A DNA stretch of 6,087 bases from NCBI GenBank assembly GCA_910584955.1, contig CAJUDC010000137.1, forward strand, positions 1 through 6,087. The letters are read 5' to 3'. This DNA comes from an uncultured Paraprevotella sp. (GTDB lineage: Bacteria; Bacteroidota; Bacteroidia; Bacteroidales; Bacteroidaceae). Below are positions 1 to 6,087 of this stretch, one piece after another; positions within the stretch are counted from its first letter, which is position 1, and the number at the start of each line of letters is the position of its first letter. The notes below the pieces were generated by a model, which did no database searches, was not told the origin of the DNA, and saw only the letters and a list, made by a program, of their open reading frames with translations. Made by a program: the position numbers and the translations under genes.

Positions 1-2615
1 CCCGGATCCAGCCGCCGATTCTGCTCCCAGGTTTTCCGAATCAGCCGTCCCATATCCTCGAAATGAGTGAGTTGGAGCGTCTCATATAAATCATTGGCGT
101 GCTCTTTCATCTCGTCCAGCAACTCCAGATGTTCCGTAGAATATAGGAACATCCCCCGCACAATCTCCGCCAGAATCTGTTTGGCCGTACGGGTAATGCC
201 GGTATAATAAAGCAAATGACAGGAAGCATATTCCGGCTCCGTATATAATGTTTCCGACAACATACGTACCACCGGCGACTGATTGAATCCGCCTCCCGTC
301 GTCAACAGTTTGATCCCCTGAACGACACCACCGTACTGGTCCTGCCAGCCCCCGCCGGTGGTGAGAAGCTGTTCCAAAACCAACGTGCGGTTGCATATCT
401 CCGTCTTGTCCCAAGCCAAACCGCAGAAATCGGACAAGGCCCCCAGTACCGTAGCTGCCAGGATCGAACTCGTGCCGAGACCGCTGCCGGCCGGAATGGC
501 TGAAAGCAACGTCACCTCAATGCCGCGACCAAAATGTTGCAACTGTTCCTCCAGTGACGAATAGGTCTGGCTGCAAAAAGCAGGCACAAAACCGGCCAGA
601 GCCAATGCGGCCTTGGGGATGGAAAAAGGCGATCCGACCTTGGCAAAATCTTTCAGTTCGTCGAAAGTATGTACCTCCTCCATCACTCCCAGGTCGATAG
701 AGCGAAGCACCACCTTATACTCTTTACACGGACGGATATACGTCTGCAATGGGGATTGTCCGTTCAGGTTAATGGCCAGATTCACCACGTTGCCGCCTTT
801 TATCAGGCAGTAAGGCGGCGTATCGGTCCATCCGCCGGCCAGATCGATTCGAACCGGGCTGCGTCCCCACACAATCTGGTCGGCATAGACATCCAGATGA
901 GGACACTGCTTTTTCGTCAAGGCGCCGAATGTCAATCCTTCACGCAATAATGAGAAAGCCTTCTGTTCGTATGGCTCATACGCTTCTCCCCGCAACTTGT
1001 GCAACTGGGCCCGGAACATATTATCGCGTATGCGCTTCATAAGCGACGCACCCTCCTCCAACGGTGCCGGCACATCCACCTGCAAAGCGGCAAACTCCTC
1101 GGCCGCATCGGCCAGGTTCAACTGATAAAACACGCTCTGGCTGTGATTGGCTGCCAGTTCGGTCCAGTTACTTGCCCGAAAGTCCATACGCTGCTTGTGC
1201 AGACGCCGCAGATTGGCGTATGCCGAAATCTCGTCCGCCGACATTTTTTCAGCGGCAAGCCATAAGGCCCGCCCGCTCTCCAACGCAGGTTCCGACGTCA
1301 TCCACCGGAACATCAGTCCAAGTTCCTCTACCGACGCAGACACCGGAAACAGACGGGCCGCCTGCATATCGTGAGCGCCCTCTATCTCCTCAGACGAAAG
1401 TCCGCGCTCCGCCAGCCAGTCCGTCACCGGACGTTCCAGAAAAGACGTATGCTCATCGTCCAACGGCCCTCTGAAAGCATCATTAAAACCATACGGACGA
1501 AGCACATATTCGTCGTCGCGCATCGGCACGACATCCACACAAATACCTTCGCCCAAGGTCACTTCCCAACCGTTACGGGGCACCCCCGTAATGATATTAC
1601 GCGACGCCAGCCTCCAACCGGCTCCCACCCAGCTGTTTTCAATCCAGGTCTGCCCGTTTTCTGCCGTCAGTGCGATTTCCTTGTGCGCATTCTGTATAAA
1701 AATAGCGGGATGGGGCTTCACGTCCAAGTGCATGATAGCCCGCTGGTCGTTCACCAGATTTTGAACGGCCACCGTGGAAGAGATCATCTCCCGACTGGTC
1801 CAGTAATGATAAAATTCTCCGTCTTGCAAAGGCAGAATGGCCACCCGCAGGCTCTTCAGTTCCTCATCATCCAGCACAGGATGTTCGCCCAATGCACATC
1901 CGAAATCGGAGTAAAGGTCGTAATAACCGATCGTCCCGTCGGCACGGTACGACCGCTTCATCAACAATTCTACAGCTCTGTCGCTCAACAGCCAGATGCC
2001 GACATCCATCAAGAACAGATGGGTCTGCATCAGTCCGGCCAATGTCTCCAACGAAGGCTTCTGCAACATGTAGTCCAGTCGTTCGGGCGACTGACGGGAC
2101 GATACGAACACCCCATGATTACGGGCCAAGGAGGGGTCAACCCACAAACCGTAGCACACCACATCGGCTTCCGGTATGGCCTGAAGCTTTCCCGAACGGA
2201 TGTAGACATCCCCGCTGGCAATCAGCGTATGCAACGAAGCCGGTGCTTTCTGCATGATGCGTTCGTACAAAGGCAACTGTAACGAAAGCAGGTCCTGCCC
2301 CAGCCGTTGCCCCCGTTTCCATCGGAACACCGGAATAGGCGTCAGCACTTTTCCGCCCGGCGCATACGACGGCAACCGACGGCTTTGTCCGCCGGCATGA
2401 AGCAGTATCCGCTTGTCCCGGGCCAGCCAGTCGGAGAATCCCCCTTCGGGGCTTCCCTCCTCCTTGCAGGCCTGCAAGAGCCACGCCGTTCCTCCTCCCG
2501 AGCCCAATTTGGCACCAATGGGATCGGAGGTGCAGAAAAATTCGTCACGCTCAACGCCTTTAATCTCGTGAAAACACTCCACCAAATTCGGTGGCAACGA
2601 CAGCAGTTTTTTCAT
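1..2615 (-). CDS. fkp: Bifunctional L-fucokinase / GDP-L-fucose pyrophosphorylase (Fkp), 3' end beyond the window
   Basis: Fkp is a cytoplasmic salvage enzyme. Its C-terminal half phosphorylates L-fucose with ATP, and its N-terminal half joins fucose-1-phosphate to GTP to give GDP-L-fucose. I translated the frame by hand from ATG at 2613-2615: 871 codons plus two bases are open to the edge with no stop or frameshift. The start MKKLLSLP resembles Bacteroides Fkp as I remember it. Pyrophosphorylase motifs seen: LGSGGGT (residues 37-43), HAGGQSRRLP (73-82), GDVY (135-138) and LQKP (184-187). Residues about 300-365 look like its beta-helix part. The GHMP-type kinase begins near 575, with RSPVRIDLAGGWTDTPP (585-601), the ATP loop PAGSGLGTSS (708-717) and GGWQDQYGG, whose D759 should be catalytic. 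R589 and D759 align with R592 and D762 of B. fragilis Fkp (from memory, about 949 aa). The last 75-80 residues, including the third GHMP motif, lie outside. No clear promoter precedes it, so it probably shares the operon transcript. Confidence 0.96.
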   Translation of the reverse strand, partial: MKKLLSLPPNLVECFHEIKGVERDEFFCTSDPIGAKLGSGGGTAWLLQACKEEGSPEGGFSDWLARDKRILLHAGGQSRRLPSYAPGGKVLTPIPVFRWKRGQRLGQDLLSLQLPLYERIMQKAPASLHTLIASGDVYIRSGKLQAIPEADVVCYGLWVDPSLARNHGVFVSSRQSPERLDYMLQKPSLETLAGLMQTHLFLMDVGIWLLSDRAVELLMKRSYRADGTIGYYDLYSDFGCALGEHPVLDDEELKSLRVAILPLQDGEFYHYWTSREMISSTVAVQNLVNDQRAIMHLDVKPHPAIFIQNAHKEIALTAENGQTWIENSWVGAGWRLASRNIITGVPRNGWEVTLGEGICVDVVPMRDDEYVLRPYGFNDAFRGPLDDEHTSFLERPVTDWLAERGLSSEEIEGAHDMQAARLFPVSASVEELGLMFRWMTSEPALESGRALWLAAEKMSADEISAYANLRRLHKQRMDFRASNWTELAANHSQSVFYQLNLADAAEEFAALQVDVPAPLEEGASLMKRIRDNMFRAQLHKLRGEAYEPYEQKAFSLLREGLTFGALTKKQCPHLDVYADQIVWGRSPVRIDLAGGWTDTPPYCLIKGGNVVNLAINLNGQSPLQTYIRPCKEYKVVLRSIDLGVMEEVHTFDELKDFAKVGSPFSIPKAALALAGFVPAFCSQTYSSLEEQLQHFGRGIEVTLLSAIPAGSGLGTSSILAATVLGALSDFCGLAWDKTEICNRTLVLEQLLTTGGGWQDQYGGVVQGIKLLTTGGGFNQSPVVRMLSETLYTEPEYASCHLLYYTGITRTAKQILAEIVRGMFLYSTEHLELLDEMKEHANDLYETLQLTHFEDMGRLIRKTWEQNRRLDP

Positions 2616-2626
2616 CCCTTCTCTTT

Positions 2627-2638
2627 TATTTATAAATA
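2627..2638. repeat. Perfect 12-bp A/T palindrome just upstream of fkp
   Basis: TATTTATAAATA is its own reverse complement. It lies directly after the hairpin and 11 bases before the fkp start. It could simply be part of the A-rich, unstructured leader that Bacteroidetes favour over a Shine-Dalgarno sequence. It could also be a binding site or a small second stem. No TAnnTTTG-type promoter box is present around it. The palindrome is certain; a function is not. Confidence 0.3.
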
Positions 2639-2639
2639 G

Positions 2640-2688
2640 GAAAGCCCCTCATCGGTGCATCTGTCTGCCTGTCCGATGAAGAGCTTCC
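2640..2688 (-). terminator. Intercistronic hairpin between fcl and fkp; possible weak terminator, attenuator or mRNA-processing element
   Basis: The arms at 2673-2688 and 2640-2655 form a continuous 16-bp stem around a 17-base loop (2656-2672) in the minus-strand RNA. Thirteen pairs are Watson-Crick and three are G-U. Read as plus-strand RNA, those three positions would be A-C mismatches, so the structure fits the operon's own transcript. The 3' arm is followed by CTATTTATAAATAAAAG, which is A/U-rich but lacks a solid U run. A fully efficient intrinsic terminator is therefore doubtful. Partial termination, or a structure that stabilises or separates the fcl and fkp parts of the mRNA, fits equally well. 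The structure is seen in the sequence; the role is inferred. Confidence 0.5.
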
Positions 2689-2697
2689 GCATTCTGA

Positions 2698-3798
2698 CTA
2701 ATTCGTTTGATGGTTGATGCAAATACCTTTCAGATACCATTCATAAAGTTTACCTACACCTTCGTCGATCTCTATCCGGTGGTGCCATCCCAGATTGTGC
2801 AGCTTGGACACATCGGTCAACTTGCGCAATGTGCCGTCGGGCTTGGAGGCGTCCCATGTCAGCCGGCCTTTGAAGTCCACGGCCTTGACCACCAGTTCGG
2901 CCACTTCCTTAATGGAGATTTCCTTACCGGTGCCCACATTGATATGGCAGTTCCGAATATCCTTGGCACTGGGAGCATACGTATCCTTGAAATCCACGTT
3001 CAACAGCACATACACACTGGCATCCGCCATCTCCTCGCTCCACAGGAACTCACGCATCGGCTTTCCGCTTCCCCAAAGTTTCACTTCCTCGGGAGTGATG
3101 CCGTACTTCGCCAGCACAGCCAGAATTTCCTCGTCGCTGCCGGCTCCGCTCACCCCTTCCACCGGGCGCAGGTTCATGTCTTTCCGAACACCTTCCCAAT
3201 CGCCTTCATTAAGGCACTTGGCCAGATGCACCTTACGGATCATGGCCGGAAGCACATGGCTGTTCTCCAGATGAAAATTGTCGTTCGGACCGTACAGGTT
3301 CGTCGGCATCACGGCGATATAGTTCGTACCGTATTGCAGGTTGAAGCTCTCGCACATCTTCAGTCCGGCGATCTTGGCTATGGCATACGGCTCGTTCGTA
3401 TATTCCAGCGGCGAGGTCAGCAACACTTCCTCCGTCATGGGCTGCGGCGCCTCGCGGGGATAGATACACGTGCTGCCCAGGAAGAGCAACTTCTTCACGC
3501 CGTGGCGGAAACTCTCGCCGATGACATTCTGTTGAATCTGCAAATTCTGATAGATAAAGTCGGCCCGATACAGGCTGTTGGCCATGATGCCGCCTACGTG
3601 GGCTGCCGCCAGCACCACATACTCCGGCTGTTCCTCATCGAAAAAGCGCTTCACGGCCACCGGGTCCAGCAGATCGAGTTCCTTATGGCCACGTCCCACC
3701 AGATTCGTATATCCTTTCTCTTTCAGATTGTTCCAGATGGCAGAGCCTACCAGTCCACGGTGCCCTGCCACATATATCTTTGCATTTTTCTCTATCAT
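2698..3798 (-). CDS. fcl: GDP-L-fucose synthase (GDP-4-keto-6-deoxymannose 3,5-epimerase/4-reductase)
   Basis: Fcl carries out the last de novo step in the cytoplasm, epimerising GDP-4-keto-6-deoxy-D-mannose at C3 and C5 and reducing C4 with NADPH to give GDP-L-fucose. It is 366 aa and belongs to the extended short-chain dehydrogenase family. Visible features are the Rossmann loop AGHRGLVGSA (11-20), AAAHVGG (64-70), GSTCIYP with S109 and C111, and the catalytic YAIAK pair Y138/K142. H181 is in the SHVLPA stretch and WGSGKPMREFLW spans 242-253. S109, C111, Y138, K142 and H181 match S107, C109, Y136, K140 and H179 of E. coli GDP-fucose synthase with a constant shift of two. Compared with the about 321-residue E. 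coli enzyme it has roughly 38 extra residues between H181 and W242, as in Bacteroides homologues I recall. The ATG at 3796-3798 has a strong ribosome site and lies 13 bases after gmd. Confidence 0.97.
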   Translation of the reverse strand: MIEKNAKIYVAGHRGLVGSAIWNNLKEKGYTNLVGRGHKELDLLDPVAVKRFFDEEQPEYVVLAAAHVGGIMANSLYRADFIYQNLQIQQNVIGESFRHGVKKLLFLGSTCIYPREAPQPMTEEVLLTSPLEYTNEPYAIAKIAGLKMCESFNLQYGTNYIAVMPTNLYGPNDNFHLENSHVLPAMIRKVHLAKCLNEGDWEGVRKDMNLRPVEGVSGAGSDEEILAVLAKYGITPEEVKLWGSGKPMREFLWSEEMADASVYVLLNVDFKDTYAPSAKDIRNCHINVGTGKEISIKEVAELVVKAVDFKGRLTWDASKPDGTLRKLTDVSKLHNLGWHHRIEIDEGVGKLYEWYLKGICINHQTN

Positions 3799-3802
3799 AC
3801 CG

Positions 3803-3808
3803 TCCTCC
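3803..3808 (-). promoter_or_regulatory. Strong Shine-Dalgarno sequence for fcl
   Basis: GGAGGA lies in the 13-base gmd-fcl gap, four bases before the fcl ATG. Bacteroidetes genes usually lack such a site, and the manC and gmd starts here do not have one. It supports this ATG as the true start and suggests that fcl initiates in its own right after gmd terminates. Confidence 0.75.
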
Positions 3809-3811
3809 GGC

Positions 3812-4897
3812 TTATTCGGCCATCTGAGCCTTCATGTGCAGTTTCTTCACAAACTTCATGTCGTGCTCTACCATAATCTTCACCAACTCTTCGAAAGACG
3901 TCTTGCGCGGATCCCATCCCAGTTTCGTCTTTGCCTTGGTGGGGTCGCCCAACAACTGTTCCACTTCGCAAGGACGGAAATATTTCGGATCCACCTCTAC
4001 GAGCACACGTCCCGTAGCCTTGTCGATACCTTTTTCATCCACGCCGGTGCCCTGCCATTCCAGTTCAATGCCGCAGGCTTTGAAAGCCAGTTCCGTAAAC
4101 TCACGCACGGTGTGATATTCTCCGGTGGCAACCACGTAATCGTCCGGTTCGTCCTGTTGCAGCATCAGCCACATGCACTCCACGTAATCCTTGGCATATC
4201 CCCAGTCGCGCAGCGCATCCATATTGCCCAGATACAACTTGTCCTGATACCCTTGTACGATACGGGAGGCCGCCAGCGTAATCTTACGCGTCACGAAATT
4301 CTCGCCACGGCGTTCACTCTCGTGATTGAACAGAATACCGTTGCAGCAATACATATCGTAGCTCTCGCGATAGTTCTTGATGATCCAGAAACCGTACTGC
4401 TTGGCCACCGAATACGGCGAACGGGGATAGAACGGTGTCGTCTCCTTCTGCGGAACTTCCTGCACTTTTCCGAACAGTTCGGAAGTAGAAGCCTGATAAA
4501 TACGGCATTTCTTCTCCAGTCCCAGAATACGAACAGCTTCCAGCAAGCGAAGCACACCTACGGCATCGGCTTCTGCCGTGAATTCCGGCACATCAAAGCT
4601 CACCTTCACATGGCTCTGAGCCGCCAGATTGTATATCTCGGTGGGCTGACACTCGCGGATAATGCGAACCAGCGAACTGGTATCCGTCATGTCTCCCCAA
4701 TGCAGGTTCACCAGACGGGCCTTCTTCATGTCGCGCACCCACTCATCCAGATACAAATGCTCGATACGAGCGGTATTGAACGAGGAAGAACGGCGCAGAA
4801 TGCCATGAACCTCATACCCTTTCGACAACAGGAACTCGGCCAGATAAGAACCGTCCTGACCGGTGATACCGGTAATCAATGCAACTTTCTTTTCCAT
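3812..4897 (-). CDS. gmd: GDP-mannose 4,6-dehydratase
   Basis: Gmd converts GDP-D-mannose to GDP-4-keto-6-deoxy-D-mannose, the committed de novo step towards GDP-L-fucose, using tightly bound NADP(H) in the cytoplasm. The product is 361 aa, close to the usual 345-375. Motifs in order: Rossmann loop GITGQDGSYL (10-19), LRRSSSFNTARIEHLY (34-49), NLAAQSHVKVSF (90-101), STSELFG (137-143, with T138 and E140 expected to be catalytic), YSVAK with Y162/K166, NHESERRGE (191-199), LGNMDALRDWGYAKDYV (223-239) and RPCEVEQLLGDP (308-319). These are the full set for the family, including the NADP- and tetramer-forming RR/NHES regions. It lies 20 bases after manC and 13 before fcl, so the three are surely cotranscribed. 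The product could in principle also feed GDP-rhamnose or GDP-perosamine, but fcl next door fixes fucose as the target. Confidence 0.98.
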   Translation of the reverse strand: MEKKVALITGITGQDGSYLAEFLLSKGYEVHGILRRSSSFNTARIEHLYLDEWVRDMKKARLVNLHWGDMTDTSSLVRIIRECQPTEIYNLAAQSHVKVSFDVPEFTAEADAVGVLRLLEAVRILGLEKKCRIYQASTSELFGKVQEVPQKETTPFYPRSPYSVAKQYGFWIIKNYRESYDMYCCNGILFNHESERRGENFVTRKITLAASRIVQGYQDKLYLGNMDALRDWGYAKDYVECMWLMLQQDEPDDYVVATGEYHTVREFTELAFKACGIELEWQGTGVDEKGIDKATGRVLVEVDPKYFRPCEVEQLLGDPTKAKTKLGWDPRKTSFEELVKIMVEHDMKFVKKLHMKAQMAE

Positions 4898-4917
4898 AAA
4901 AAACTATTACTATTTAT
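4898..4917 (-). promoter_or_regulatory. A/T-rich translation leader of gmd
   Basis: The whole manC-gmd gap reads ATAAATAGTAATAGTTTTTT in the transcript direction. It has no Shine-Dalgarno match, and stop codons in all three frames (TAA at 4918-4920 for manC, then TAA and TAG triplets). This unstructured, A/U-rich type of leader is typical of Bacteroidetes start sites. It contrasts with the GGAGGA used by fcl in the same operon. Confidence 0.5.
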
Positions 4918-5979
4918 TTACTCACTAAACTGTTTTATACGTTGTTCTTCCGATAACTTGCAGATCAGCAGCGTACCGTCCTTCTCGGCCACGATGTAGC
5001 CGTCCAGCCCCTGCACCACCACCTTCCGTGCCTGTGTGGTATGAATCATGCAATTATGCGTGTCATATACGGAAATATGCTCACCGATGCAGGCGTTTCC
5101 GTAAGCATCCTGCGGCGTGTGTTCCTGCAACGAGCCCCAGGTTCCCAGATCGCTCCACCCGAAAGCGGCGGGAAAGACGAAGATCTCCTCCACCTTTTCC
5201 ATGATGGCATAGTCTACCGATATGTTCTCGCACAAAGGGAACTCCCGGTTGATAAGTTCCTGTTCCTCCTCCTTGCCGTAGTGCGGAATAAGCCCCTCGA
5301 ATATCCGGGCTATACCGGGCTGGTACACGCGGAAAGCATTCACGATAGTGCTCACGTTCCACACAAAAATACCGGCGTTCCAGAAATAGTTGTTTTTGCT
5401 GATATACTTTTCCGCTGTGGCCAGATCCGGTTTCTCACGGAAAGAATCCACCCGGTAGATTTCCTTGTTCCGGGCCGACGACACGCTCAGATCAGCCTGG
5501 ATATATCCGTACCCCGTTTCGGGCCGGTTGGGCTTCATGCCCAATGTAACGATAGCGTCCGTCTCGTTCGTAAACTTCATGCACGAGGCGATCACCCGTT
5601 GAAACTCCTTCACATTCATCACCACATGATCGCTCGGGGTCACCACCACATTGGCTTTGGGATTCACGGATTTGATTTTCCAACTTACATAAGCGATGCA
5701 AGGAGCCGTGTTCCGGCGACAGGGTTCTTTCAGGATGTTCCGTTCGGGGACGTCGGGCAACTGCTCCCGAACCAGACCGGCATACGCCTCCGATGTCACC
5801 ACCCATATATTTTCAGCAGGACAGAGCCCCGCGAACCGATCCGCCGTAAGCTGCAACAAAGTTCTGCCACACCCTAACACATCGATAAACTGTTTGGGAC
5901 ATTCCGGCGTGCTCATCGGCCAGAACCGGCTGCCAATCCCTCCGGCCATAATCACCACATGATTATTCTTATCTGCCAT
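4918..5979 (-). CDS. manC: Mannose-1-phosphate guanylyltransferase (GDP-mannose pyrophosphorylase), single-domain type
   Basis: The enzyme joins mannose-1-phosphate and GTP to give GDP-mannose and pyrophosphate in the cytoplasm. This supplies Gmd next door and any mannosylation. At 353 aa it has only the nucleotidyltransferase region plus a short C-terminal part. The phosphomannose isomerase cupin domain of the about 480-residue two-domain ManC/AlgA enzymes is absent. Motifs: MAGGIGSRFWPMS (11-23, nucleotide loop), PKQF (28-31), EPCRRNTAP (85-93), TPSDH (114-118, D117 a likely metal or nucleotide ligand), TGYGYI (155-160), FREKP (180-184), WNAGIFVW (200-207), SVDYAIMEK (254-262) and GWSDLGTW (274-281). 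The ATG at 5977-5979 is the first in frame and lies about 28 bases after the promoter -7 box, which supports it. It is first in the operon. No phosphomannomutase or separate isomerase is in the window, so mannose-1-phosphate must come from genes elsewhere. Confidence 0.96.
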   Translation of the reverse strand: MADKNNHVVIMAGGIGSRFWPMSTPECPKQFIDVLGCGRTLLQLTADRFAGLCPAENIWVVTSEAYAGLVREQLPDVPERNILKEPCRRNTAPCIAYVSWKIKSVNPKANVVVTPSDHVVMNVKEFQRVIASCMKFTNETDAIVTLGMKPNRPETGYGYIQADLSVSSARNKEIYRVDSFREKPDLATAEKYISKNNYFWNAGIFVWNVSTIVNAFRVYQPGIARIFEGLIPHYGKEEEQELINREFPLCENISVDYAIMEKVEEIFVFPAAFGWSDLGTWGSLQEHTPQDAYGNACIGEHISVYDTHNCMIHTTQARKVVVQGLDGYIVAEKDGTLLICKLSEEQRIKQFSE

Positions 5980-6087
5980 TTTTGTTTCCGTTCGTTAATA
6001 ATGGTGCAAAGTTACGGCTTTTCTTTTATAAAAACAACTACAAATGTTTTTTTCTCCGAAGTTTTCTAAAAAACGTATTTTCCCCTC
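5980..6087 (-). other. Gene-free leader upstream of manC
   Basis: These 108 bases hold no open reading frame worth noting. They are rich in A and T runs, in sharp contrast to the G+C-rich coding part. The stretch contains the promoter boxes and a short 5' untranslated region (ACGGAAACAAAA before the ATG) with no convincing Shine-Dalgarno site. The T and A runs at 6015-6075 lie where an A/T-rich upstream element would help the promoter. The neighbouring gene beyond 6087 is not visible. Confidence 0.6.
6007..6037 (-). promoter_or_regulatory. Bacteroidetes-type promoter of the manC-gmd-fcl-fkp operon
   Basis: On the minus strand, TAACTTTG (6007-6014) matches the Bacteroidetes -7 consensus TAnnTTTG exactly. 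TTG (6035-6037) sits 20 bases upstream, where the -33 box (TTTG) is expected. A full TTTG also occurs at 6041-6044, but 26 bases away, which is too far. Transcription should start near 6000, giving a leader of about 20 bases before manC. No other such promoter is apparent in the gaps between the genes, so this is probably the main promoter for all four. Confidence 0.75.

Noticed and set aside
1371..2282. A plus-strand open frame of 303 codons opposite fkp.
   Set aside because: It is in register with fkp over a stretch without TTA, CTA or TCA. The fkp frame on the other strand carries full enzyme motifs throughout.
1..2615. Possible frameshift or pseudogene in fkp, because no complete minus-strand frame closes inside the window.
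   Set aside because: Hand translation from 2615 to the edge gives 871 uninterrupted codons with motifs from both domains in order. The frame merely continues past position 1.
2616..2697. A separate promoter for fkp in the fcl-fkp gap.
   Set aside because: No TAnnTTTG box with a properly spaced TTTG is present on the minus strand. The A/T stretch lacks the TTTG needed by Bacteroidetes polymerase.
2707..3876. A plus-strand open frame of 389 codons opposite fcl.
   Set aside because: It has the same origin: it is in register with fcl, which lacks TTA, CTA and TCA codons over this span. The histidine- and glutamine-rich translation looks like an antisense artefact.
3578..4999. A plus-strand open frame of 473 codons opposite gmd and parts of its neighbours.
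   Set aside because: It is in exact register with the gmd codons, so its stops would need TTA, CTA or TCA in gmd, and gmd avoids those codons. The predicted protein has no recognisable motif, crosses gene boundaries, and faces a gene with complete family motifs.
5041..5877. A plus-strand open frame of 278 codons opposite manC.
   Set aside because: It is in register with manC and explained by codon choice. It has no domain, start signal or promoter of its own.
6050..6087. Short inverted repeat GTTTT / AAAAC in the leader, considered as the terminator of an upstream gene.
   Set aside because: The stem is only five pairs, mostly A-T, with a four-base loop. That is expected by chance in such A/T-rich sequence.

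Overview
The window carries one tightly packed gene cluster, read entirely on the minus strand, that makes GDP-L-fucose. In transcription order (right to left) it holds manC (mannose-1-phosphate guanylyltransferase), gmd (GDP-mannose 4,6-dehydratase), fcl (GDP-L-fucose synthase) and fkp (bifunctional L-fucokinase / GDP-fucose pyrophosphorylase). The fkp gene runs off the left edge, so about the last 75-80 codons are missing. The protein families and the promoter type point to a member of the Bacteroidales (Bacteroides, Parabacteroides or a relative). Base composition looks close to half G+C by eye, so I do not name a genus.

Layout: positions 5980-6087 are a gene-free, A/T-rich leader with a Bacteroidetes-type promoter (TAACTTTG, with TTG 20 bases upstream). 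manC occupies 4918-5979. After a 20-base spacer made only of A and T except for two G, gmd occupies 3812-4897. After 13 bases containing a strong Shine-Dalgarno sequence, fcl occupies 2698-3798. An 82-base gap then holds a 16-bp hairpin that pairs fully only in the operon's own mRNA, followed by a 12-bp A/T palindrome. fkp starts at 2615 and continues to the edge.

How the genes work together: ManC makes GDP-mannose from mannose-1-phosphate and GTP. Gmd converts it to GDP-4-keto-6-deoxymannose. Fcl epimerises and reduces that product to GDP-L-fucose. This is the de novo route. Fkp reaches the same product by salvage, phosphorylating free L-fucose and then transferring GMP from GTP. Both routes are therefore encoded side by side, with a possible RNA-level control point between the de novo genes and the salvage gene. 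In Bacteroides the product feeds fucosylation of capsular polysaccharides and glycoproteins. No glycosyltransferase, mobile element, RNA gene or CRISPR array is visible here. I see no evidence of an undescribed enzyme system; the most notable non-coding feature is the fcl-fkp hairpin.
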